Below, piece after piece: positions 53,542-62,169 of a stretch of 64,000 nucleotides of DNA. Numbering within the stretch: the stretch's first letter is position 1; each line of letters begins with the position of its first letter. Source of the stretch: Gammaproteobacteria bacterium (GTDB lineage Bacteria; Pseudomonadota; Gammaproteobacteria; Steroidobacterales; Steroidobacteraceae); assembly GCA_025355645.1 (NCBI GenBank), contig JANXZG010000019.1, positions 101,108 through 165,107 of the forward strand, in the 5' to 3' direction. The position numbers and the translations under genes are program-made. The notes beneath the pieces were generated by a model. It searched no databases. It was given only the letters and a program-made list of their open reading frames with translations, and was not told the DNA's origin.

Positions 53542-54554
53542 GGCGAGACGAACCGGATCAAAATCATCGTAATTACTCCCAGCACGAGCAATGAAAAAAT
53601 TACCGTCGCAGACACGCTCATGCCAGTCTTCGCGATGACGCGCACATTGACGCCGAGACCCAATGCGGCCATGGAAATCGTCGTGAAGCCCCGAGTCAGA
53701 TAGGCGATGGGCTCGAGCAGCATCGCGGGGATCAGATTAAAGCTTCGCATTGCGGCCAGCAACAGAAATGGAAAAATGAACCAGGGCACCAGCCGATGGA
53801 GTTTCGGCATCACCGGCGCCGGGCCGTCCTGCGACAGGCGGCCGGCGAGCAAGGACAGCACGACCACGACCGGTGCCAGCATAAGCACACGCACCAGCTT
53901 TACCAGCGTGCCGACCTGATTGGCCAGAGCGCCGATTGGGAGCGTGGCCGCCATGACCTGCGGCACGGCGTATACGGTCATGCCGGCCAGGAATCCGTAT
54001 TGCGGCAACGTCAGCCCAAGCGGCGTCGCCAGCAGCGGCAGGCCAAGCACCACAGCCACCCCCAGCACGGCGGTAAAGGCGATCGCGGAACTAACGTCAT
54101 TGGCACTCGCGCCGATCACCGGTGCGACCGCGACAATGGCCGAATTGCCGCAAATCGAGTTGCCGCAGGCAATGAGTATCGCCATTCGCTGCGGCAGTCC
54201 CATAGCCCGACCGATAAGGTAGCTCGCGCAAATCGCGACCGCGACGATTAGGATGATGCCCAGCAACATTGGGGGGCCGAGCTGCATTACGGTATGCGCG
54301 CTGACCGCCGCACCCAGCAGCATGACCGCGGTCTCGAGCAACCACCTCGCGCAGAAATTGATACCCGGCAACCAGCGCCCGCCCGGCGTCCAAACACTTC
54401 TCACTGCAACGCCGAGCAGGATCGCGAGCACGAGTGCTTCTATATAGGGCTGGCCGGCAAATCGCTCCTCCATAGCTTGAAGGGCTGCCGCGGTTAGCGT
54501 CAGTCCGGCGCACAGCAGGACGCCCGGTAGGATACGGGGGACGGCACTCAGCAT
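53538..54554 (-). CDS. YeiH/UPF0324 family putative anion (sulfate/sulfonate) exporter
   Basis: About 338 residues from ATG 54554 (MLSAVPRILPGVLL); the longer open frame to 54686 reads through a poly-A run and lacks a signal. Ten or so hydrophobic segments. UPF0324 landmarks: YIEALVLAILLGVAVRS, LLETAVMLLGAAVS, LIACGNSICGNSAIVAVAPVIGA, YGFLAGMTVYAVPQVMAA and GFTTISMAALGLGVNVR. Relatives (YeiH, TauZ) are proposed sulfite/sulfate exporters of sulfonate degraders. In this phosphonate operon an organic or inorganic anion is the likely substrate. First gene of the six-gene operon. Confidence 0.9.
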
Positions 54555-54566
54555 CGATCCAGTTGC

Positions 54567-54576
54567 TTTTTTTTTT
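54567..54576. repeat. Homopolymer of ten T just upstream of the YeiH-type gene
   Basis: A run of 10 T on the plus strand (A on the minus strand) lies 13 bp before the start codon, between the promoter region and the gene. In this GC-rich DNA it is unusual and prone to slippage, which could alter promoter spacing or leader length. Confidence 0.8.
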
Positions 54577-54746
54577 GCTGTCTCATGGGGCGATTGGCAA
54601 ATATACTCGCGCAACGCAGCGTCAAGGATGACGCGACCCACCGGCGGCGGTTGCGTAGCGACGTGAAGCAGAGCCGCCAGATGCACCTAAGGTTCGGTTC
54701 ATGCCACGTTAGTTTGCGCATCTTTATACGAAAAGGGTAGATATTC

Positions 54747-54769
54747 GACCTGCCGCCGATGGGCAGGTC
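54747..54769. repeat. Left-end hairpin of the IS200/IS605-derived element
   Basis: GACCTGCC, a 7-base loop, then GGCAGGTC: a perfect 8-bp inverted repeat 15 bp before the tnpB start remnant. This is the usual position of the left subterminal hairpin recognised by TnpA. Confidence 0.6.
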
Positions 54770-54784
54770 AGCTAGCGTTTTGCG

Positions 54785-55198
54785 ATGGCTGACGGCTCCC
54801 GCTATTGCGTTCGTACCCTGCGTCTGAAGGTAAAGCGCGAGGGATATGCCTGACTCGATGCGGGCTGGGGCATGCTCAAGGCGCGATTGCAGTATACGGG
54901 CGAGAACGCCGGCAGATGCGTACGGATCGTCAATGAAAGATACACTACGCAGGAATGCAGCAGCTGTAAGGCCCTCACGGGCCCTGCAGGACTGGACAAT
55001 CTTGTTGTAAGGAGCTGGACTTGCAGCCGGTGCGGTGTGACCCATGACCGAGACGTCAATGCTGCGATTAACGTCCTCTTCGCGGGGAGGTGCTCCCCGT
55101 CCGTCAGCGGGAATGAGCCATCGATTTCAGCGCAGCCGCCGAGCCCGACAGATAGTCGGCGCGAGGCACGGATCAGCGCGGTGAAAGCGGCGGCATGA
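54785..55198 (+). pseudogene. tnpB: tnpB (RNA-guided endonuclease/transposon accessory) with large internal deletion
   Basis: The first 22 codons from ATG 54785 (MADGSRYCVRTLRLKVKREG then YA) match the N-terminus of IS605 OrfB/TnpB. They are followed at once by an in-frame TGA (54851) and then LDAGWGMLKARLQYTGENAG, which is deep in the C-terminal part. The zinc finger (CSSC...CSRCG) and the last RuvC motif (THDRDVNAAINVL) are intact, as is the GRCSPSVSGNEPS tail. So roughly two-thirds of the usual 350-400 residue protein, including most of RuvC, is missing. N- and C-terminal parts remain in one frame, as expected from a clean deletion between short similar sequences (Y-A-W-L-N-A and L-D-A-G-W type). 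A 108-residue product could still be made from ATG 54872. Confidence 0.8.
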
Positions 55199-55205
55199 AC
55201 ACTTA

Positions 55206-55233
55206 GCCCTGTCGGTGACAATTAGTTCAGGGC
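55206..55233. repeat. Right-end hairpin of the IS200/IS605-derived element
   Basis: GCCCTG, a 16-base loop, then CAGGGC, 8 bp after the tnpB stop. It is a weaker stem than the left one, at the place expected for the right subterminal hairpin or the end of an omega-RNA-like transcript. Confidence 0.45.
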
Positions 55234-55284
55234 ATATACTGCTTAGCCAGGGGTAACCCTAAGCATGGTGGCGGAGAGAACTGC

Positions 55285-56358
55285 GTGATCCTGTTCAGAC
55301 AGCTTTTCGATGCTGTGTCGTCCACCTACACTTATCTGGTCGGCGACGGGCGTTCGCGCGAGGCCGTGCTCATCGACCCGGTGTTCGAGCATGTCAGGCG
55401 CGATTCCGCTTTGATCAGGGAACTGGACCTCAAGCTCCGTTATACGATAGAGACCCATGTGCACGCCGACCACGTCACCAGCGCGTCACTCCTGCGGCAG
55501 CGCTGTGGCAGCCAGATTGCCGTCGCGGCAAACGCCGGAGCCCATGGCGCAGACCGGCTGCTGCGACATGGTGAGAAGATCAGCTTCGGATCGCGGCATC
55601 TTGATGTGCGGTCAACGCCAGGTCATACCAGTGGATGCCTGACGTACGTGCTTGACGATCACAGCATGGCATTCACGGGCGATGCGCTGCTCATTCGCGG
55701 TTGCGGGCGCACGGATTTCCAGCAAGGCAGCGCTGCGACGCTATTTCACTCAGTGCGCGAGCAGATCTTGTCCCTGCCGCCGGGGTGCCTCCTGTATCCG
55801 GGACACGACTACCGGGGGCTGACGGTCACCAGCGTCGCCGAGGAACTGGGCTATAACCCGCGACTCGGCGGCAAGATCAACGAAGCCGATTTCACCGGGT
55901 TCATGAATAACCTCGGCTTACCGCATCCGAAATTGATGGACGTGGCCGTTCCTGCCAACCTAAATTGCGGCCGCCCTTCAGACAGCACTGCCTTGCCTGA
56001 GGAACCGGCGTGGGCGCCACTCACATTCACCTTTGGCGGTATCTGGGAAATCGAGCCGAATGCGCTGGCGGAGCTGCGCGGCGCGGTCCAGGTCGTCGAT
56101 GTGCGCGAAGCGAGCGAATTTACCGATGCGCTCGGGCATATTACTGGCGCCCAGCTGATCCCACTCTCCACTTTGCCGGCGCATATAAGCGAAATCGACC
56201 GGAATCGTCCCGTCGTCACCGTATGCCGCGCCGGCGCAAGGTCAGCCCAGGCGACCGTAATGTTGCAGAAGTCTGGCCTCACCCAGGTTGCAAACCTCTC
56301 TGGTGGAATGTTGCGCTGGCGGGCCGAGGGGCTGCCCGTCGAAGGTGATCATCTATGA
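55285..56358 (+). CDS. MBL-fold hydrolase fused to a rhodanese domain (persulfide dioxygenase-like)
   Basis: A 357-residue protein starting at GTG 55285, with GGAGAG upstream. Residues 1-230 are a metallo-beta-lactamase domain of the ETHE1/persulfide dioxygenase type: YTIETHVHADHVTSASLL, VRSTPGHTSGCLTYVL, MAFTGDALLIRGCGRTDF and CLLYPGHDYRG. Residues 255-357 form a rhodanese domain with active-site Cys in VVTVCRAGARSAQAT. Such fusions oxidise glutathione persulfide and move sulfane sulfur. The adjacent lactonase-like gene overlaps by 4 bp. Confidence 0.92.
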   Translation: MILFRQLFDAVSSTYTYLVGDGRSREAVLIDPVFEHVRRDSALIRELDLKLRYTIETHVHADHVTSASLLRQRCGSQIAVAANAGAHGADRLLRHGEKISFGSRHLDVRSTPGHTSGCLTYVLDDHSMAFTGDALLIRGCGRTDFQQGSAATLFHSVREQILSLPPGCLLYPGHDYRGLTVTSVAEELGYNPRLGGKINEADFTGFMNNLGLPHPKLMDVAVPANLNCGRPSDSTALPEEPAWAPLTFTFGGIWEIEPNALAELRGAVQVVDVREASEFTDALGHITGAQLIPLSTLPAHISEIDRNRPVVTVCRAGARSAQATVMLQKSGLTQVANLSGGMLRWRAEGLPVEGDHL

Positions 56359-57179
56359 AGAAAATACTGCTTGCGCTGCTGGCTGCCACGCTGATGGGAG
56401 CGGCCGCAACCCCGGAATATTCTATCGACGCCATACGTTACGCGAACGCACCAAAGATTTCAGTTGCCGACATGGTCATGGGCGGACCGAAGGATCAAAA
56501 CGTCGATGCGGTCTTTGTCATTTGGCTGGTTCGCGGGGGTGGAAAAAACATTCTTTTCGACAGCGGCTTTCATCGTCCGCAATGGTTCAGGTATTTCACC
56601 GTCAGCGACTACTTGCGCCCCGATAAGGCCGTGCTGCTAGCGGGAGTTAATCCCGAACAAGTCACCGATATCGTGATCAGCCATGCGCACTGGGATCATA
56701 TGGGCGGTATCGACCTGTTCCCCAAGGCCACTGTGTGGATACAGAAAGAGGAGTATCGCTATTACACGACGGATGTCTGGCAGCCGGGCGGCGAGCATGA
56801 CGGCATCGATCCTGAGGACGTCCGCGAGCTGGTGCGGCTGAACACCGCGGGACGTCTGCGCCTCGTGGATGGCGATGACGTGGAGATAATGCCCGGCATA
56901 CGTGCCTATACGGGAGCGCGGCACACTTATGCCTCCCAGTACCTGCGCATCGCGGGCAGCCCGCCTTTCGTGCTGGCGTCGGACAACCTCTATCTTTATC
57001 GCAACCTGACCGAACACAGGGCCAGCGCTACATTTAGTGAGGCGGATTGGCCCGCCAACATCAAAAACCAGGAGCGCATGATAGAGCTTGCGGGCTCACC
57101 TGACCGGGTGGTGCCAGGCCACGACCGAATGCAGTTCGAGAAATACCCGGTCAAGGGCCGCGTGGCGAAGATCAAGTAG
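56355..57179 (+). CDS. Exported MBL-fold hydrolase, N-acyl-homoserine lactonase-like
   Basis: A 274-residue protein with a signal peptide (ILLALLAATLMGAAA). Zinc-site motifs H-x-H-x-D-H in DIVISHAHWDHMGGIDLFP, later His in YTGARHTYASQYL, Asp in FVLASDNLYLYRNL, and His in RVVPGHDRMQF. The pattern matches the AttM/AiiA-like lactonase branch. Quorum quenching is possible, but other lactones or esters are equally compatible. Coupled (ATGA) to the MBL-rhodanese gene, so both MBL proteins are made together. Confidence 0.85.
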   Translation: MKKILLALLAATLMGAAATPEYSIDAIRYANAPKISVADMVMGGPKDQNVDAVFVIWLVRGGGKNILFDSGFHRPQWFRYFTVSDYLRPDKAVLLAGVNPEQVTDIVISHAHWDHMGGIDLFPKATVWIQKEEYRYYTTDVWQPGGEHDGIDPEDVRELVRLNTAGRLRLVDGDDVEIMPGIRAYTGARHTYASQYLRIAGSPPFVLASDNLYLYRNLTEHRASATFSEADWPANIKNQERMIELAGSPDRVVPGHDRMQFEKYPVKGRVAKIK

Positions 57180-57205
57180 CGCCTACGATCGCCATAGGCA
57201 GCAGA

Positions 57206-59221
57206 TCAGAATGCCGCGCTAAGGAACTGCGCGAATTGCGCCACATCCAATGTGCCGAGACCCGCGGTCGGGCTATAGCCATTGCGGGCAGCAAAGGCCC
57301 AGTTATTGCCGTACGCGATGGTATGCAGGGGCATCACCGCGCCGGCGGGCGTGCGCCGGCGCGGTGCCGACGCGGCGAGGTTATAAAGTGAGCCGTTCAA
57401 CAGTCCGATACGCTGGCCGCCTAGGTACTGGCCCAGCAGAGCCGCGACGCCATTCAATTGTGGCGCAACAAAGCTGGTTCCCCCGACGAAGGTCGCGATG
57501 CCGAGCGCGCTGCCAGGGTTGCTGGACGTGTAGTACACCGAATAGCCAGTGTTCGGATCGGCGTTGAATGAAATGTCCGGCACATTACGGCCGAAAAAAT
57601 GCGCCGGCAGCGCATAGAGCGCCGGCATAGCGTCATTGGCTACAAAGTAATCGCCGGCCTGGAAAATCTGACGTGGCTGGCTGGCCAGGACGCCGCGCGT
57701 GCCGGCCTGGTAGGTAGGCACGCCGAAGATGACACTTACGCCTCCGCCGCCGCCAATTCCATAAGTGCCGCAGGCGACCCGGTCCGGCGTCCCCTTTGCG
57801 GCACATAGGCCATCAAGATATGCCCATCCCCATACCTGTTCGTGCGCAAGGTTGACCGAATAGGTCTGGGTACAGGTTTCATCAATACAATGATACTGCG
57901 CGCCCGGCAGCGTGGTACCGCCCGCGGCGGTAATCGCGGGGTCGCTCGCCGGATAATCGACACTGAGGGTCAGGCTGCAGCTCTTGGGTACCGCAGGCGA
58001 ATACGGTCCGTAGCAATTCAGGTCACCGTTCACTTCGTACGCGCCGTTGTCCCCTGCGGATGTGTAAACCGACTGGCCCTGCATAGCGGCCCGCACGAGC
58101 AACTCATGGACCGCCTGCGTAACCCCCGCGGTGCTTCCATTGGACGGATCGGACACCGGCGAATTTGCAAGGTTATCGAACCATTCCCACTCGCCCCAGC
58201 TGATCGAGATGGAATCCGCGAGATTGTCCTCGACGGCATTGGCAACGAGATCAACGAATCCCTGGCTCGTGTTCGGCGCCTGATACACCATAATATTGGC
58301 CAGCGGAGCCACGCCGCCCGACTGCTCAACATCGAGCGTTGTTTCCTCCGAACCGCCCGCGTCGCTCGGCGAACCGGCGCCACCGTCGACATTGATGATC
58401 GTGAGGCGATCCTGATTGACCGCGAGCCCGACCGCGTTCCAGTACGCAAACGCGTCGGACGGGGTAAAGCTCGCAAACGTCAAGATGCCGATGGTTTTTC
58501 CTGCCCCCAGCACCCCCTGGTTGTAGAGCGGCCGCACGTCATACTGGCTGGCGAAGTCCGCTACAGTCAGGCTTCCCATCGGATTGCCTGCCGCCCCCAG
58601 CGCCGTGCTTTGCTCAGCCCGCAAGAACTGCGCCGGCGCGGCATAAAGATGCGGCCGCATGCGTGGGCGCGAATCGAGGCCCACTACAGCCGTGACCTTG
58701 CCCGCAAGCCCCGGCGGCAGTCTGCCTGCGCCCTGCGGCGCATGAAAGGTGAAGCCTGCGACATCATTGTGGGCGGGAACGGCGTAGCGATGCAGGTTCA
58801 CCGTGAAGGCGCGCTCGATATTCTCGGGCGCTCCGGTTACCTTCAGCGTGGTCGCGCCAATTCGCTCACTTCTCAGTCCGTACTGCGCAAGGTCCTCTAC
58901 AACCCGTGAAACACTTGCACTGGTCGGTGCAAACCGCGTTACGAATTCAGCAGCGGAGAGAAAGTGATGGAATTGGGCGCTCCCGGGCGAATTGATTTCC
59001 TGCATCAGCTCTTCGGCCTCGGCAAGGTTGCGCAACGCGAGCGCGATCGTGACCGATATCGGCTCCGGGTCCGGCTGCGCAGTCAGTTTCCCCAGGTCCG
59101 TTGCCCGCACCGCCGCGGCTGCTGGGCCAATAGTCCGCGCATTAGCATTCGCATATTGGCCGAACGCGCTGGCGACGGCGAGCGCCAGCGCCGAGGCGAA
59201 TATTTTCTGAACGGTATTCAC
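57206..59221 (-). CDS. S53 family serine-carboxyl peptidase (sedolisin/kumamolisin-like)
   Basis: A 671-residue secreted acid peptidase. Signal peptide (IFASALALAVASAFGQYANA), then the pro-kumamolisin activation domain (EPISVTIALALRNLAEAEELMQEINSPGSAQFHHFLSAAEF). The catalytic domain has Glu/Asp in GSEETTLDVEQSGGVAPLANI near residue 300, oxyanion Asp region in GDNGAYEV, and catalytic Ser in TFVGGTSFVAPQLNGVAALL near residue 595. The C-terminal calcium site is near DVAQFAQFL. Full length and intact. Monocistronic. Confidence 0.94.
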   Translation of the reverse strand: MNTVQKIFASALALAVASAFGQYANANARTIGPAAAAVRATDLGKLTAQPDPEPISVTIALALRNLAEAEELMQEINSPGSAQFHHFLSAAEFVTRFAPTSASVSRVVEDLAQYGLRSERIGATTLKVTGAPENIERAFTVNLHRYAVPAHNDVAGFTFHAPQGAGRLPPGLAGKVTAVVGLDSRPRMRPHLYAAPAQFLRAEQSTALGAAGNPMGSLTVADFASQYDVRPLYNQGVLGAGKTIGILTFASFTPSDAFAYWNAVGLAVNQDRLTIINVDGGAGSPSDAGGSEETTLDVEQSGGVAPLANIMVYQAPNTSQGFVDLVANAVEDNLADSISISWGEWEWFDNLANSPVSDPSNGSTAGVTQAVHELLVRAAMQGQSVYTSAGDNGAYEVNGDLNCYGPYSPAVPKSCSLTLSVDYPASDPAITAAGGTTLPGAQYHCIDETCTQTYSVNLAHEQVWGWAYLDGLCAAKGTPDRVACGTYGIGGGGGVSVIFGVPTYQAGTRGVLASQPRQIFQAGDYFVANDAMPALYALPAHFFGRNVPDISFNADPNTGYSVYYTSSNPGSALGIATFVGGTSFVAPQLNGVAALLGQYLGGQRIGLLNGSLYNLAASAPRRRTPAGAVMPLHTIAYGNNWAFAARNGYSPTAGLGTLDVAQFAQFLSAAF

Positions 59222-59352
59222 AACGGATCGAGGCTACTGGCCGTGGACCGCTTATTCAACGCGCACAAGCAGTTCAATTGACATAAGGCAGAAGCAGATG
59301 GTGAATCCGCAACGAAGCTCACACAACTTCTCGCGGTGGGCGGCGCTAGCGC

Positions 59353-60630
59353 CTACAGGCGGCCACGCTCATATCGCATCAGCAGCCAGGTGCCAATGGT
59401 GGTCAGGAACACCACGCCCAGCAGTAAAGCGAATACCGAATTGATGCCAACGTTTTGCTTCAGCCATCCGATCACGGGCTCCTGCAGGATCGGACCGATG
59501 GAACCCAGCCCATTAATGATCCCGGCGGCCAGCGCAGCCTGACGGCGGCTGCCGGCGTCCATCGCGCACGCGCCGGACAGCAATGCATCCGGTCCCATGG
59601 CTGTAAAGCCGATAAGGCCCAACAGGACAATGAAAAACACGGGCGAGGTCAGACCCACAAACCACATCAGGAACGTGAATCCGAGGCAGGCGAGCGTCAT
59701 CCAGAAAATCACAGGGGTTCGCCGGGCCCCTATCCGGTCCGACCAGATGCCGGCGGCAATGACTCCGAGGAAACCAATCCAGTCGAATGCAGCGGACCAG
59801 TAGCCAGCGCGTGTCGCTGACATGCCGAACTGGTCCGACAGGATCAACGCAGACCAGCTGTCGAGGGCATAGCGCAAAAACTTGAAGCCAAAATAAATCA
59901 TGCCCATGGCGATGAGCGAGTTGACCCAGCCGATCGGCAATCGCTCCGGCTTCGCGCTGGCCTGGGCGCCCGCTCCGGTGTGCTCCACGTCCGCCTCGGC
60001 TTCATCCTCAAGCGACAGGCCCACCGACTGCGGCCGCTCGCGCGCCCAGAATGCAAACAACACGGTCAGCGCCAGCAGCGCGATGCTCGCGCCAAAGTAC
60101 GACCAGGCCATGCCGAGCCAACCAAGCAGAAAAGCGGCCAGCCATTTACCGGCCACCGCGCCAAACTGGTAGCACGTGCCCCAGATGCCAAAAAGCGTTC
60201 CGCGTTCCGCCCGTCTGGTCCAGTTCGCAAACAGGCCCACGTTGTGTGGCCATCCAGTGGCCTGCGCGAAACCATGAATACCCATCGTGACGCACATCCA
60301 AACATAGGCGTTCGCGCCGTGTGTCTGGACTAGCCATCCAAATACGATGTTGCAGGCCGCAGCAGCGGTCATGCCATAAAGCAGTATTTTCTTGCTTTGC
60401 ATGCGCCGCCCAAGCCACGCCGCGAAGAACTGGCCGAGCATGTAGGTGACCAGGTAGATCGTCCATGGATAGGCAACATGGACATCATCGAGACCGAACT
60501 GGTCCTTCAGCGGCTTCTTGACGACCGCGTAGATCTTGCGCACAAGATAAAAGCCGAAATACGATAACCAGGTTGCGGTGAACAGCTGTGCCCTGTGGCG
60601 GCGCAGTAGCGAGGGGTTGGCGGAATTCAT
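59353..60630 (-). CDS. MFS transporter, OPA-like (organophosphate antiporter) family
   Basis: A 425-residue protein with 12 predicted helices. GlpT/UhpT-like features: LSYFGFYLVRKIYAVVKKPLKDQFGLD at helix 1, MGIHGFAQATGWPHNVGLFANWTRRAERGTLFGIWGTCYQFGAVAG in helices 4-5, and GPDALLSGACAMDAGSRRQAALAAG. OPA members exchange phosphate for organophosphates. It is coupled to the HAD phosphatase gene (ATGA at 60627), which fits uptake and then dephosphorylation of a sugar or glycerol phosphate. Exact substrate unknown. Confidence 0.88.
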   Translation of the reverse strand: MNSANPSLLRRHRAQLFTATWLSYFGFYLVRKIYAVVKKPLKDQFGLDDVHVAYPWTIYLVTYMLGQFFAAWLGRRMQSKKILLYGMTAAAACNIVFGWLVQTHGANAYVWMCVTMGIHGFAQATGWPHNVGLFANWTRRAERGTLFGIWGTCYQFGAVAGKWLAAFLLGWLGMAWSYFGASIALLALTVLFAFWARERPQSVGLSLEDEAEADVEHTGAGAQASAKPERLPIGWVNSLIAMGMIYFGFKFLRYALDSWSALILSDQFGMSATRAGYWSAAFDWIGFLGVIAAGIWSDRIGARRTPVIFWMTLACLGFTFLMWFVGLTSPVFFIVLLGLIGFTAMGPDALLSGACAMDAGSRRQAALAAGIINGLGSIGPILQEPVIGWLKQNVGINSVFALLLGVVFLTTIGTWLLMRYERGRL

Positions 60631-61334
60631 GTGAACGCCCGGCCGGCAAAATCCCCCGTTCCATCAGCGAGCTGTTCCCAGAATCCGGGCGGCAAAGTGC
60701 GGTAATTCGTGCAGGAGCAGGTCGCCAGTGCGGAGTTTCCAGCGATGTCCGAGGCGCAGCACATGACGAACAATGAACGCATGCCAGCGGCCCGGGCCGC
60801 GAGCAGGCCGGCGTGGCTGTCCTCGCATACCAGCGCCTCAGCAGGATCCACACCCAAAGCGCGCGCCGCCTTAAGAAACCCCTCCGGATCCGGCTTGCCC
60901 TTACGCACCCCATCGCCACCGACGCAGGCGCCTGCATCGACCAGCGCCTCAGCTCCCAATTTGGCGATCAGCCGTTGTATGACGGCGAGCGGGCTGGAGG
61001 AAACGATTGCGATTTTCAGTTTGCATGCGGCTGCGGCGCGCAGCGCCTGCGGCGCACCCGGAACGGTTTTGACATCCGCCGTGGCATCGTTCCAGAGCGC
61101 AAGCAATTCGCCGGCAAGCTGCGGGGCCGGTATGCTGACAGTGGTCTGCGCGCGGATCATGTCGGCAATATGCCGCCAAGTACGGCCACGCGTCTCGGTG
61201 TGAGGCAGCGAGAAATTGCTGACGCCGTATCGCGCCGCCACCGCCTCGATGGCCCGGTCGGTATGCGTCTCGGTGTCGACCAGCGTGCCATCAAGGTCGA
61301 ACAGCAGCGCACGAACTATCCCGGGCCTGGTCAT
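60627..61334 (-). CDS. HAD superfamily hydrolase (phosphatase/phosphoglucomutase type)
   Basis: About 235 residues from ATG 61334 (MTRPGIVRALLFDLDGTLVDTETH); the upstream in-frame ATGs lie in the GNAT gene. Motif I DLDGTLVDT, motif II AIVSSSPLAVI, motif III Lys in GKPDPEGFLKAARALG, motif IV VCEDSHAGLLAARAAGM. The helical cap is of the beta-phosphoglucomutase/sugar-phosphatase kind. It is not recognisably phosphonatase (PhnX). It lies between the GNAT gene (7 bp gap) and the OPA-type transporter. Confidence 0.92.
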   Translation of the reverse strand: MTRPGIVRALLFDLDGTLVDTETHTDRAIEAVAARYGVSNFSLPHTETRGRTWRHIADMIRAQTTVSIPAPQLAGELLALWNDATADVKTVPGAPQALRAAAACKLKIAIVSSSPLAVIQRLIAKLGAEALVDAGACVGGDGVRKGKPDPEGFLKAARALGVDPAEALVCEDSHAGLLAARAAGMRSLFVMCCASDIAGNSALATCSCTNYRTLPPGFWEQLADGTGDFAGRAFT

Positions 61335-61341
61335 GCAGCAA

Positions 61342-62001
61342 TCATTGCCCTTCGGCGCGGGCAGCGGCGAGCGCCTCACGCTGGCGCCCGGCCGCATCGA
61401 AATTCCGTGGATCGAGCCAGCGCTCATACGCGACCCGCAATCGCGGCCAGTCGCCATCCAGCATCGCGTACCACGCGGTGTCACGGTTCTTTCCCTTGAC
61501 CATCAGGTGCTGGCGGAAGATACCCTCGAACTCAAAGCCGAAGCGCAACGCTGCCCGCCGCGATGGCTCATTCAGCGCATCGCATTTCCATTCGAAGCGT
61601 CGATAACCGAGCTCGTCAAACACATAGCGTGCCATCAGGAATAAAGACTCGGTCGAGAGGCGCGACCCGGCCATCTGTGCCCCCCACAGGATGTTGCCAA
61701 TCTCAATCACGCCATGTTCTTGCGTGATCCGCATCAATGCCTGGCGTCCGGTGACCTTCCCGGTTTTCTTGTCGACACACACAAAGAACAGTGGATCGTT
61801 CGAAGCGAGTTTCGCCGCGATCCAGCGGCCGCAGTCAGCCAGCGATCCGATGCCGGCTTCGGGCAAATAACGGTAAATCCGTTCCCGATCGGGATGGCTG
61901 CCAATCTCAAACAGAGCCTCTGCGTGCCGTGGCGCAAGCGGTTCGAGTTGCACATAGCGACCGTCGATCGGTATGCGCGACGGGAGAAGTGCGGGAAGCA
62001 T
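61342..62001 (-). CDS. GNAT family N-acetyltransferase (RimJ/RimL-like)
   Basis: A 219-residue acetyltransferase with GNAT elements: RYVQLEPLAPRHAEALFEIG at the N-terminus, GRQALMRITQEHGVIEIGNILWG (beta 4), STESLFLMARYVFDELGYRRFEWKCDALNEPSRRAALRFGFEFEGIFRQHLMVKG (helices binding acetyl-CoA and the R-A-A-x-R-x-G-F motif), then DTAWYAML. It is of the type acting on protein N-termini or small amines. First gene of a three-gene operon with HAD and MFS. The gap to the divergent sensor kinase is about 170 bp. Confidence 0.9.
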   Translation of the reverse strand: MLPALLPSRIPIDGRYVQLEPLAPRHAEALFEIGSHPDRERIYRYLPEAGIGSLADCGRWIAAKLASNDPLFFVCVDKKTGKVTGRQALMRITQEHGVIEIGNILWGAQMAGSRLSTESLFLMARYVFDELGYRRFEWKCDALNEPSRRAALRFGFEFEGIFRQHLMVKGKNRDTAWYAMLDGDWPRLRVAYERWLDPRNFDAAGRQREALAAARAEGQ

Positions 62002-62169
62002 CGGGGCACTATACCAGCGGCCCCGACAGGGTGCGGACGTGCGGGCGCGGACCCGGGGCCGGAGCGACCTGTGACCGGCGTCATATATCTTGGCTGGGGA
62101 AACAATTTACCTGGGGGAATGTGCGCGGCTACCAGATATGCCACGGTTCATTCTGTTAACTGGTCGGGC

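Larger units (their letters stand above)
54747..55233 (+). mobile_element. Deletion-derived IS200/IS605 family element
   Basis: A mini-element of about 490 bp. At its left end lies a perfect 8-bp stem hairpin (54747-54769, GACCTGCC/GGCAGGTC) and at its right end a 6-bp stem with a long loop (55206-55233, GCCCTG/CAGGGC). Between them lies a tnpB reduced to its two ends. IS200/IS605 elements have subterminal hairpins rather than inverted terminal repeats and make no target duplication, which fits what is seen. No tnpA is present, so it could move only with help. Exact outer ends were not determined. Confidence 0.65.

Noticed and set aside
54872..55198. Intact small RNA-guided nuclease (TnpB)
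   Set aside because: Only the zinc finger and last RuvC motif remain; most of the RuvC domain is deleted, so it cannot be an active nuclease.
60627..61334. Phosphonoacetaldehyde hydrolase (PhnX) to complete the phosphonate route
   Set aside because: The HAD motifs fit sugar-phosphatase/beta-phosphoglucomutase enzymes and it is coupled to an organophosphate-type transporter, not to phnA-phnY.
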